Below are positions 10,795 to 20,687 of a stretch of 26,240 nucleotides of DNA, in pieces. The DNA is from Flammula alnicola (lineage: Eukaryota; Basidiomycota; Agaricomycetes; Agaricales; Strophariaceae), in the NCBI GenBank assembly GCA_015499995.1, contig JADNRV010000531.1, positions 1-26,240 on the forward strand. Reading direction: 5' to 3'. Each line of letters begins with the position of its first letter. Position 1 is the first letter of the stretch. Below the pieces are notes generated by a model. That model was not told the origin of the DNA. It made no database searches and was given only the letters and a program-made list of their open reading frames with translations. Made by a program: the position numbers and the translations under genes.

Positions 10795-10801
10795 ATTTAT
10801 A
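10795..10801 (-). promoter_or_regulatory. TATA-like box of the small membrane-protein gene
   Basis: The minus strand reads TATAAAT here, 65 bp before the first ATG at 10730. Spacing fits a short leader, possibly interrupted by the candidate 5' UTR intron. Confidence 0.4.
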
Positions 10802-11230
10802 CATCGAGATCAACTCCATTCATCCGACGTCATTCCTCCATACCGTCGTCATACTGCCTGTATCCAATACGCGCGTACGCTCCAAACTTGTTCGCGGTAA
10901 GTACTGGAGTGACCACATCTGCGCCAGAACTCAAGGCAACCAGCACACAGACTGAGAGCTCGGTCGGACAGCATAATTAGCATCGCGTACGTAGTAAATA
11001 AACAACAACTATGAATCCCCTCTGCCATCTACTTAATAAAAAGCTAACGGAATACGCACACCTATTACAAGAAAAAAGAAAAGAAGATTCATTCAACGCA
11101 ATCACAATAATGCTATGCCAGCTTAAGTACCGCCTCACAACCCAACCATCCACCATAATTACCACCTCGAAAAACACAACGAACGCCGCATGTCCATGCA
11201 TTCATTCTGGGGAACTGGAGCATCCCATCA
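10802..11230. other. intergenic, upstream flank and 3' flank of two minus-strand genes
   Basis: No supported gene. The overlapping plus-strand frame of 129 codons (11011-11400) runs antisense into the last exon of the TMEM33-family gene and is a shadow. Confidence 0.45.
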
Positions 11231-12597
11231 TCATCGCGCTCCAGCAGCAGGCGCATTCGGCGCCGCCAACACCACGCCCGCCCAGCGCTGCACGAGCATC
11301 TGCCCCTTATCCCACACCTGCACCAGCGCCGGCGGGTTGCCCGGCTTGCGCACCAGCTTCTCCACATACGCCGTCGTCGCCGCGATCGCCTCCCGCGTGA
11401 ACGCCGACTGGAAATACCGCTGGCGGAGGAAATGGACAAAGATCAGGGGCGCGAGGAGCGAGTTCTGCAAGGTGATGGCGCCGATCAGGACGCGCCCGAG
11501 GATGAGCAGCTCGGTGTAGGCGACGACTTTCATCGCGGTGTCGTAGTTGGCTGATAGGATGATGCATGAATGCAGAGCGGGCGGAGGGCGCGCATACGTC
11601 AGATGGATATATTCGGCAATGTCAGATAGAGTGGCTTGGACTGACCTTTAACCCAGACCTGGAGCTTCTTGGCCAAAGGATGCGGCTGGGGCGCACCTCC
11701 GGCTGTCGCTGCTGGGGTTGGGGGCAGGAATTGCGTCATGAGGGTCGTGCGGATGAAGGTCAGCGCATGGAAGAGCGAGAAGATCATGTATGGCACAAGG
11801 GTGACTGTTACATCGAAATGAACGGCGCCAATCAGTCAACAAGGCATGCTTCATGGGATGAGAGGCAGAGGAAGAAAGGAGGTGTACACACTAGCGATAG
11901 GCTTGGAGGTCCACCAGAAGAAGGCGAGGAGGAAGTATTGGATGTTCTACACGAGCGAAATGAGCATCCTCCACGTTCAACACAGGAAAAAAGCAACACA
12001 CCTCATCAGTCAGTGCACGCCTCACGTATGCGAGATTAGGTTGGGGTGTCTACACAGGTTATATCATCAGGAACCCTGGTCCAGCGGGTCGGAAGCAAAT
12101 CAACACACCCCCAAGGATTTTCTGAAATAGCATAAACAGCAGGGCGTTAGAACACGCTGTGGTGGCACGAGGAGTAGGTGGGGTGAGAGAAATAGTTACG
12201 CACTGGCATACGATGGCATAGCTGATAAGAGCCCCGGTGAAACTGGCTGTATTTGCGAGGGCCGCGAGCGCAATAGCAACCAATGGGAGCGTTCGGACAG
12301 AACGGAGCAGCAAGGAGCGGAAAGGAGAGAAAACACGATGAGCGGGCGAGCGGTCGGCGGTTTCAAACACGAGGCAAGGCAGGACAGACCTTTATACCAC
12401 CATGCAGAGATGGACTTGAGGGTCAACCATGCGATGAAGTATCGCAGCGACGCCGTGAGCAAAAGGAAGTGGCCCGATGCCCAGAGATAGTGCTACGAGC
12501 GCAGAATCGTTAGTCGTGACCCAGCGGGGCGAGAATACGTGTTGCGCAGTGCACCACGATATGCGGAGGGTGATGGGCTCACCTGTGTGGTCGCCAT
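11231..12597 (-). CDS. TMEM33/Tts1/Pom33-family ER and nuclear-envelope membrane protein
   Basis: Eight minus-strand exons: 12597-12583, 12492-12390, 12246-12204, 12121-12109, 12049-12002, 11946-11892, 11804-11646 and 11550-11231, giving 251 residues. The family spans the ER and nuclear envelope several times; it shapes ER tubules in S. pombe (Tts1) and helps distribute nuclear pores in S. cerevisiae (Pom33/Per33). Hydrophobic segments carry family-like strings: GHFLLLTASLRYFIAWLTL then SAWWYK, SFTGALISYAIVCQ, QYFLLAFFWWTSKPIA, LVPYMIFSLFHALTFIRTT, and ANYDTAMKVVAYTELLILGR. The last part (about 190-251) is a soluble amphipathic tail. A Pro/Ala-rich loop (FLPPTPAATAGGAPQPHP) precedes the KLQVWVKANYD motif. 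Two exons are tiny: exon 1 (15 nt, MATTQ) and exon 4 (13 nt). Its start is close to the start of the decayed plus-strand block. Confidence 0.88.
12109..12121 (-). other. 13-nt micro-exon in the TMEM33-family gene
   Basis: Bounded by a TATTTCAG acceptor and a GTGTGT donor. It completes CA|A and encodes KSLG, linking YAIVCQ to TPQPNLAYVRRALTDE in frame. Its length is 1 modulo 3, so skipping it would break the frame. Confidence 0.75.
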
Positions 12598-13089
12598 TCG
12601 CGGCAGAGATGGATGGGAGTTGGAGAGAAAGCAGAGGAGCTGTGTTGTGTGTGGCGTATGGGCGATAGCTCGTTTTATTGTGCAAAAAAAAGCGCAGTGA
12701 CGAATCGCTGGAGGAGCAGTCTGAACCAACCAACCACAACGTGGCGTCACAACTTCATCAGCACGTGCATTCAAGACGTCACATCCTACTCGTAATTAAA
12801 CCCTGCCCCTCCTGATCAAGCTGACTCGGACAATGCTGATACCTTCTCTTCTAGTCTTCCGCTCAATAATATTCTCCCTGTGTGGCTCTGCATTACGCGC
12901 CCCCTCCATAGTTGCCAATTGCTGAGCGGAGCCTGCTGCTTAGCAGATTATGGTGACTACAGTGTAGGACGTGCACTCGCTGATGCAGTGGGCACCGACT
13001 CCAAGTGGGTGGGCCCCCACTTGCCCTCCCTCGCGTGACCGACAACTAGCAGTGGGCCGGCGGGGTGGCGCGTCGAGGGCTTGGCGCTC
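12598..13089. other. spacer upstream of the TMEM33-family gene and of the CAF-1 remnant
   Basis: It contains the minus-strand promoter of the TMEM33-family gene. The part from about 12950 would have to encode the N-terminal WD repeat if the CAF-1 p60 copy were complete, but I could not find that repeat in any frame. Confidence 0.4.
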
Positions 13090-15180
13090 AGTGTACGAGC
13101 AGATATGAATGGTCCATCCCCATTTACGCCCACCGAATGTCGTGGCGGAAGCGGATCCAGCTGCTGCCAACGCACCGAGACCGCCCCGAGTGGAATATCT
13201 TGCGATTCTGAGTCGACATTCCGCCGCGGTCAACGTCGTGCCATTCTCTCCGAACGGTATGTTCGAGTTCTCTGAGTCTTACCCTTGAACTAAACTCGCG
13301 TTTGTCTTGCATTAAAGGCGAACTCATTGCGTCAGCTGGAGATGGTGAGTCTATTCGTCGTTTCCACTCACCTCTTTTCTTGAACTATATGTCCAGATGG
13401 TATGATCATAATTTGGGCCCCCGTCATCCAGTCCGCAAGCTGCTACATATGGAAATGACCTGAGCCCAGAAGACCAACATGAAAAAGAGTACTGGAAGCC
13501 AAGAACAACATTCCGGTGAGTTTGATGTCTGTCAAGCATCTCTGTCTTGTGCTCATGTTACGTTAGGTGCACAACAATGCAAGCCTATGATCTAGCATGG
13601 AGTCCGTTGGGAGAGTACATCCTTGCTGGAAGTATGGATAACACTGCTCGAGTTTTTGCAGCTGCCGAAGGTATGGTTGTGTTTGTCCTCTTTTGCTTAA
13701 ATACTGACGCTGCATCTTCAGGAAAATGTGTTTACGAATTTGCTGAACATCTGCATTATGTGCAAGGCGTTAATTGGGATCCGCTGAACGAGTATATCGC
13801 CACTCAGAGTAGCGACCACTCCATGCACATCTATCGCATTTCCACCAAACCCGGAGGCGCTTTCGAAGCACATGCAATAGTCATAGCCATTCTCGCACAC
13901 CCAGTGCACGTGGCGGTGGTCGCCCGCGGATGTTCCGCCAAGAGTCCACCACCAGCGACGCTGAATCATCTTCGACCTTCGCGTTGGATCTAACAAAGGA
14001 TTCCCAAAGTTCTGTATCGGGCCACGGGAAGGAGGGTGCTCCATTAACGCCTGCAACCTCCGTGGGCAGTAGAAGTACACTAGCCTTCATGTTGCAGCCG
14101 CTTCTTCGCAGTCAGGTGATGACACTATGCCGGCAAGAGGCAGAAAAGGCCATCCTTCAGAGCCTAGCGCTGGCGCTTCCAGGTCATCAGATGCGACATC
14201 GTCCGTGTATATTTATTCACAAGCCAATTTCGCCCGGCCGCATTGCTCAACTCCCGGGACACAAGAATGCTAGCGTAGCTGTCAGATTTTCTCCTATCCT
14301 ATAAGAGCTGCGGCCTGGCGTGGCGATGCCAGGTAGCGAAGGAGCAGACTCGGGAAAGCAGGAAGGATACCCCTCCCTCCGCTGTCGTGAAGAGGGCATT
14401 GATGGTGTCATGGACGTGGATGTCGTCGGCCCATTACATGCCAGATGAGCACCAAGCTATGGTATCCTCAGGATCGGGAGTAAACACGCTGTTGACGCCT
14501 CAGCGTACCCCTTCCCATCTACCGACCGCGACTCCTACTCCTCGGCCTGCGTTACAACACCGAACATTGTCATTTCTTCCCCAGCACTCTCACCCGTGGA
14601 CTTGAGGACCCCCAACACCTGTTGCATCAAAACCATCTACATATTCGGTTTCCCATAGCCACAGCCAATCTCAACCACATAACCAGGGCAGCAGCGGAGG
14701 AGCCGTTTTGCAGACTGGATCGGTGTTCGCTTTACCTTATCGGATGTTGTTCGCGGTCATGACGATGGACAGTCGCGATTTACGACACCCAACAGGCAAC
14801 ACCACTTTGTCTGTTCACAAAGCTCCATTATGACGAGTTTAACGATACGTCTTGCTGATAGTATATGTTGATTTGGTTTCTTTCCAATACCACCACCGCT
14901 GTTACCCACCACACCTTCCCTGTCAAGGCCTTTTTTGCGGCGCCCAAAGCCGGATCTGAATCCAAACTGCCATCTGTTCCCGCAATGAAGCTGCAGCCCT
15001 ATTTCTGCGTCATTTCGGCTGCCAACACCGTCTACGCCTACTCATCTAACATGCCTCTCCGACCTCCGGCAGCCTTCGCGCTCCTCCCATCTTCTCCGCT
15101 GATACACAAGGAGCGCGAGCGGCGTCGGTTGAGGAAGAGGAGCCGGCCTGGCCTCGAGGAATTTTTGAGATGACCACCCA
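13090..15180 (+). pseudogene. decayed copy of CAF-1 subunit B (p60/Cac2), WD40 protein
   Basis: CAF-1 p60 is a WD40 histone chaperone subunit that deposits H3-H4 at replication. Several segments are clear: MVHPHLRPPNVVAEADPAAA (13109 on), RVEYLAILSRHSAAVNVVPF, LIASAGDDGMIIIWAP (13318-13420), DLSPEDQHEKEYWKPRTTFR, AYDLAWSPLGEYILAGSMDN, HYVQGVNWDPLNEYIATQSS, SVYIYSQANFARP, IAQLPGHKNASVAVRFSPIL, and FALPYRMLFAV then LCLFTKLHYDEF near 14840. Introns remain at 13257-13317, 13345-13396, 13516-13566 and 13671-13721. The frame is broken many times: a stop at 13106-13108 where the family has Trp, an extra base in the C-run at 13418-13422, a frame change with loss of sequence near 13870-13885, a shift near 14240, a stop at 14302-14304, a shift near 14771, and loss of the block expected after DEF near 14845. 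The N-terminal WD repeat is also missing. So many lesions cannot all be read errors. Confidence 0.85.
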
Positions 15181-16212
15181 GCAAAGTAGAATGACATCGA
15201 TACCGACATCGATGCCTGTTCCTCCCGTACCCGCCTCTGCCGTCCGTCAACGCTGACTATATCATCCATGAACCCTCCAGCCAAGCTGTAGTAGCAGCAG
15301 CAGGATCTCCGAACATGCGCTCGTCATGCGTCCTGACACAAACCTCGACTCCGTTGAAGGCGTCAATGTTCAGCAGCTTTGGATGTTATTGGCGTAGCCG
15401 CGGATGCATATTGTCAATATCAACATTCTATGTTTACAGATCCTGCCAATTGGATACTTAGGCCACGAACGAGGTTCGTAGCTACGGCACTATTTCACTT
15501 ACATGTCATCGTCCTGTACCTAACATTTCTCTCTCTCACTTCAAGGAGGTCCTAGCGTAATTCTGAACCCAAGGCCGGCCAAAAAGAACAATAGCCACGT
15601 TTACCGGTGTGAACTTCCTTTCCAGAATTTTGTCTCTGGCCCTTCTCGCCTTCGCGAGCGTAACCGCACAAACTACAGCAGCAGTTAAATTATGGTGCAT
15701 TCCAAGGTAAGCCCATCGGAAACTTCTTCGAATTCCTTCGAATGCTGTTCGCCGCACCTCCATACATGCACAGTTCTCTCTTATTGTCTTTGGCTGATAT
15801 GCATTCTATAGCTTCAGTAACCTTCATTTCGTACCACCCCAGCCTCCTCTAGTGTTTAGCGGTGCCCGATAGATGTCATTCTTATGGCACTGCATGCTTC
15901 CAATAAGCAATTAGACTCTTGGTGGATGTTGCGGACGTTGTAGGACATATCCGATGGTCGACAATGCAATGCATATTCTATTGGAAAAGCCGGAATGAAC
16001 ATGTCAGTTCGCTTCTTCTCAGAAAGTCGGCATTTAGATCTTACCGAGCTCGAGCAGGATTGTACCCAAGTTCGGTGCGTCGAACAATTGCCATGTTTAT
16101 GGAGCAACGAAAATGGAATTACCGAGGTGCGTTCCAACGTTCTATCAACGAAAATTTCTAGCGCTCTGACCTCTTTCGTCTCTTCAAGCTTTCGGTTTCC
16201 CAGCTGGCCTTT
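15181..16212. other. about 1 kb inside the decayed block, no intact gene
   Basis: No continuous coding frame. It holds the possible secreted-protein relic described separately (15609-15872). The segment from about 15990 to 16210 could be upstream remains of the DUF6535 gene but I cannot align it to anything. Confidence 0.4.
15609..15872 (+). pseudogene. possible relic of a small secreted protein gene, start codon lost
   Basis: From GTG at 15609 the frame reads NFLSRILSLALLAFASVTAQ, a typical signal peptide with an A-Q-like cleavage site. It then reaches a GTAAGC donor at 15707 and a TATAG acceptor at 15811. The joined frame continues to a TAG at 15870-15872, about 53 codons in all. There is no ATG: the codon where a start is expected is GTG, and none lies upstream in frame. 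It may be a decayed fragment or a chance hydrophobic frame. Confidence 0.25.
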
Positions 16213-17199
16213 GTGAAGGCTACTGATTATCGGCCTCGTATTTACCGTCTCCAATCGTGTCGGTGCCTCCATGTGGATAAATGGCTGCAAGAGGACTCTG
16301 TAGAGGCTTCCGTTCGCCTTCTCGCTTTGGTCGCAACGCAGATCAACAATTCGACTGTTTCGATACCGCCTAATCTTCTCCAACCACCCTTCTCCGTCAC
16401 GCCTTCGCAGGTCCGCATCAGCGCAGCCTGGTTTCTAAGCCTCACACTCAGCCTCAGCACGGTGCTGATTGGTATTCTTTGCCTCCAATGGCTCCGAGAA
16501 TATTAACGCGACGCAGCACTTGCCCACAAAGACGTCGTTGCCCTCCGTCAGATGCGATATGAAGGATTATTGCATTGACATATTCCCGAAATCCTCTCCG
16601 TCCTTCCTGTCCTCCTTCAGACATCCCTCGTTCTCTTCTTTTTCGGCCTCCTCGAGCTCCTCTGGACACGTAACATTGCCGTCGCAGCATGTATCACAGC
16701 AGCTGTCGGAATGCTCATGCTCTCCCTTGTCGCCACCACCGCCTTACCAGCTATACAGCACGCCTTTGCGAAAGATCCGCATCTGCGGGTTCATCAATGC
16801 CCTTACAAATCCCCACAGTCATGGCTTTGTTACCGGATGGGCCACACATTTTTAATGCTCTTCAACTCTCACGACCTTTCATGGTCCATATTAGAGGAGT
16901 CTCCTTGCTTCCTCCGGCTCCTCGAATCGACGGGCGATCTCAACTGGCTGACCTTCGATATGCGGTGGAGGCAGTTGCGAGATGTGCAAGAGGTGGTCAG
17001 AGGCACTGCGAAGAAGCTGGGTGACTGGGACGACATCGTGCATGGCCTGCAGTGGATCAATGCTACGTTCAGCCAAAGCATAGAAGCGGTCTATCCCATC
17101 TACCATGGCCTTGCAGTGTGCCCCTTTCACATGCCTCCAATAGCCATGCGTCAACGTCGACATCGCAAGTTACTCCAGCTGCGATACCTGCTACTGTGA
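16213..17199 (+). pseudogene. DUF6535 membrane-protein gene interrupted by two in-frame stops
   Basis: DUF6535 is a domain of unknown function found in large families of agaricomycete membrane proteins. One frame carries the typical sequence: KWLQEDSVEASVRLLALVAT, FLSLTLSLSTVLIGILCLQW then LREY, a TAA at 16504-16506, RDAALAHKDVVALRQMRYEG, a TGA at 16576-16578, and then without shift EILSVLPVLLQTSLVLFFFG, LLELLWTRNIAVAACITAAV and more up to about 17110 (INATFSQSIEAVYPIYH). The TAA stands where Gln is expected and the TGA where Trp is expected, so both look like point mutations. The start is also degraded: the first membrane segment before KWLQEDS is not readable. Read-through or RNA editing is possible but less likely than a recent pseudogene. 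Confidence 0.72.
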
Positions 17200-17405
17200 A
17201 TATTAACCTACCGTTTGTGGCTAATACTCCAACGGCAGCGGCGACCGCCCATCCCGCTAATACGAAGAGGAACGAGCCGCCTTTGATGCCAGCTGCGAAT
17301 GTGGATGGCTCGGATGGATTTTCTCAACTATCTTCTTTATCTGCCCAGGTCTCCGATCTGCTGGTGCAAGGCAGCTCAGCCGTCTCATCATCAACTTACT
17401 ACTAG
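17110..17405 (+). other. Ala/Thr/Ser-rich coding-like tail after the DUF6535 remnant
   Basis: In a different frame from the DUF6535 remnant the sequence stays open to a TAG at 17403-17405. It has a low-complexity but coding-like composition (ATVNINLPFVANTPTAAATA; FSQLSSLSAQVSDLLVQGSS). It may be the gene's C-terminal tail after one more frameshift near 17110-17150. I do not recognise it. Confidence 0.3.
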
Positions 17406-17708
17406 ATCTATGTACTTTGGTATTGAGTTTTATTTGTATTTTAACAATGTGGTGTAGATTTCTTGTTATTAAGCAAAACATTTTGAGGACCTCAGTGCCG
17501 GTGGAACTTGGAAGTTGTGCAGACTAGACGGTTAAATGGGCTGTCATTGTTGGCTGGGAAGTGTTATCTGCCTCCACATCGTGCTATACTGCTTGTCATC
17601 TGCTACATATAGGGCTCCACAGGCAATCGGACAAATCAAGGTTTGCTGATGAATATTAAGGCAACTTTTTTTCCATGATACAACTTAGTAACAACAAACT
17701 TCAGCCTT
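17406..17708. other. AT-rich 3' spacer
   Basis: Separates the decayed block from the 3' end of the HET gene. No gene or repeat seen. Confidence 0.5.
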
Positions 17709-20110
17709 TTAACCAAGAATTATTTCTTTCCACACTGGCCCATTCCCTCGTGCCTGCTTTAAATCGCCTTTCCGAATTGAACCAACCGAAATCCGCTCAG
17801 CCCAATCTCCGTGCCATTCAATAAGCATCACTTTGTATTTCCATTCAGGCTTCTCCGTTTCGCCATTGTCACGGAGATCTCGTCCCTCACACAAAAGGAT
17901 AAATTCATGATTCTTGGAAATATTCACTTCGGCCCATTCTGGGTTCACGAAGACTATACCGAGTTCGCGCCCATTGCAACCAAAGATCCCAAGCTTTGAA
18001 CGTAAATTTAGTTCCCCCCTTGGGTTCTCTACGCTTCTAGCTTTGTCAAGTTTGAAAACGACAGAGACCGTCCAGAACTGTAGGAACCCCGAACCAGAAG
18101 CGGGGTTATGAGTGTCCTCGATATATTCTGGTGCACCAATCAATTTACGACGTGTTGGTTCTGTATGACTACAGTCAAATGGGAAGCGATTTCCTGCATG
18201 ACTGCCGTAAAAATTCCTAGGGCCAGATGAAGCAGATGAACTTGTTTTAGGGGTCCAGACTCGGACACATTCTTCAGAGTCGTGAGCCTTGCGCTGATAC
18301 CATATGATCCAAGTACGTTGCCGGAGTGCCTTGCGAATTCTTGGGATGCTGCGACTATACCAACTCCACATACACGGCCATGACTCTCCAATCCACCCCG
18401 ACCAAGACCAACTCGGGTTTCTCTCTCGGCGCTTTTGGGGGACCAGAGATATCCAAAGGAGGAACCAGTCAAAGTATGCATCTGGGATGCCGTGACATAA
18501 GTTTACTTTCAACCGCATGTTAAAATAACGAGTGATTCCAGCAAATGCATGATAGATGTCGGATTCGTAAGTGAGCGAAAGTGCAGAGTACTCTTGAATC
18601 AATGCCTCGTATTGGGCTATATCGTCCTTGTCATCAATGTCGATTTCACCTGCGCGATTCCTTTGGTCTTCAAATACGACATCTTCACGCCACTCATTCT
18701 CCGAAATGCATTGGCAATTGAAAACAACTTGACCACCAATGAAAGTAAGGCTGCGATTCGTAAATGTCTGTTCTTGGAAACTAAGTGCTCACGTCAGCTG
18801 AACGCGCTCAAACACCTAAAGTCGATTAGCACTCACGTCCATGCCCTGGTGTAGTAGACAGATTTCTCAGAATAGTCTACGGACTTCTGTTTAAAAGCGA
18901 GTCTAATCCCTGGAAGGACTTCTTCTATCGGCTGATTTACTCCTCGGGTGTTTGGGTGTAACCCAGGAAGGCCGGCATTGGAATCGATCCCAGTCGCAGC
19001 TATTATCGTCAAATATGCTCTTCCATAAACAAGGTCCATCTTCGAGATCGAGGCTATCTTAGATCCTCCCGGGTCCACATCGTCGTCTTGAACAATACAG
19101 AGGCTGTCGACCCATAGGTAATGCATATCCAATTCTCGGACCACTTGCATTGCATCGCGAATCGTCCGAGGAATGCGATCGAGGTTGGTGGGTAGCAAGA
19201 GCGCCCCAGGAATTTCTAATTGGTTGACATTGCTCTTGAGTGTCCTAAGGATAGCGGTGGGGTCTATCCGACCCCAGACGTAGCTCAATGCGATATACTT
19301 GCAACCGCTGGGAGCTGGTCTGATGCAGTTGTCGACGACGTCTATCAGACGGAAATGTGGAATATCTGTCGTCGCACCCCCACTTTGTTGTTCAAGCATC
19401 GCCGACCTGTTACACTTAATTCCATGCTTGATCCTGCATATCGCGAGCCAGTTTGACACCATCTCGAAGTCAATTTGATCCTTGATAAATCTGACAAAGA
19501 ATGATTTAGAGGGTGTAGGAGCATCGTTTGCAACCAGAGTGATTTCGGGAGAAACATTCAGACCCTTAGCTCTGACAGGAGCATTGTCCTCCTTCACAGC
19601 AAAAGGTCTGAGAACACGAATTTGAGGGATACGGTTCAGGCCAGTGGGATTGGGGCCATCCGTGTTCCAGCTCATAACAACTGACACCCGCTCTCCATCT
19701 TCAAACGACGGGAGGCCAGGGCCAAGAGCTCTAAGAACCAGGCGGCAAAATGGGCAGTGGGATTTCCTCCGAATGTCATCGACGAATCCAAGTTGGATAC
19801 TGAGCTCATCAGGCGTTTCTACTGGAATTTCGGCTTCAATGTCGCCAGGTAAAACAATGAATCGCGTTGGAGTGAGGTCAAGCGCCGTGCAGGTGTCGCA
19901 AAGACTGTCGTTGGGTTTTGCTAGTCCCGGTGGCACTGGCTGTAGCGATGGCACCGTGATACCGTCGTCGTCGCTTTCTGATTCGGATTCCAATTCGAGA
20001 GGGTCTCCTCTACCGTGGTTCCTTTCTGCCGCCATATCTGCAGAATCTCTGGTACTGTCGCCACTGACGCTGGAATGCCTGAAGGATTTCGTGTGTGGAT
20101 AAGGGAACAA
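17709..20110 (-). CDS. HET (heterokaryon incompatibility) domain protein
   Basis: Two exons, 20110-18837 and 18780-17709, joined AC|T, give an intact 781-residue protein. The three HET blocks are present: KYIALSYVWGRID at 271-283; RTIRDAMQVVRELDMHYLWV then DSLCIVQDDD and the downstream MDLVYGRAYLTIIAATG (about 315-374); and YYTRAWTFQEQTF at the exon junction (about 419-431). HET domains act in fungal nonself recognition and cell death, and most paralogs have no known partner. The N-terminal 120 residues are acidic and Ser-rich, followed by a CPFCRLVLRALG segment common in this subfamily. The C-terminal third (about 500-781) has no domain I can name but is rich in Trp and reads cleanly without lesions. 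The 57-nt intron interrupts the third HET block. It lies next to a pseudogene block, as expected for a fast-evolving family. Confidence 0.9.
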
Positions 20111-20635
20111 GGTCGATCGGATGGTGAATTCCTAAGTTCCCCGTCCGTCCAGAAAACTTGCAAATTTTGGGACCATTTTGTCCTCATGGCCTGTGATGCA
20201 TTATGCAATGCTCCATACATAGTTCAGTGCAGGAGGCCATGTGAACAAACGGCCGAAAGGGTAGAGTACGTTGGTCTTTAAACCCCCTGATCCATTATCA
20301 ATCATTCCAGCTGTTCGCAGAAATGAATTGCGATGACTCCGGGTTACTGTAAAGCGTCTTATCTTGTCGAGTAAGAAATTGAGTGCTCCATTTCGAAGTC
20401 CGAACTGCGTCATCCCGTCAGGTGACCTATTTTGATCCTGCATGCAGAGCTTTCGATCTCAATCCCCACCTACACCAATGCGTCAGTAATTCGGTTATAG
20501 GATCTTTCAATGGAATAACATGCGTCCTGTCATCTAGTTTTGTCCGCCGGCGACACTTCATCGCCGCTATTGCATCCTCGCAATAGCTTTCGAATCAGTA
20601 TATGATTCCCAGGCCAGAGGATACCCGCTGGCTGT
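20111..20635. other. divergent intergenic region between the HET gene and the FWF-repeat gene
   Basis: About 525 bp with the HET promoter on the minus strand and the FWF-repeat gene promoter on the plus strand. Small frames on both strands have no support. Confidence 0.5.
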
Positions 20636-20642
20636 TATAAAA
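20636..20642 (+). promoter_or_regulatory. TATA box of the FWF-repeat gene
   Basis: TATAAAA lies 52 bp before the ATG at 20688, implying a leader of only about 20 nt. Confidence 0.6.
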
Positions 20643-20687
20643 GCTAAAGAGCAGACGTATCTTTTCTCACCTAAATTTCACTCATCA

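Noticed and set aside
13418..13422. C-run frameshift as a simple sequencing error in an intact gene
   Set aside because: Possible on its own, but several other shifts, two stops and lost repeats in the same gene make decay the better explanation.
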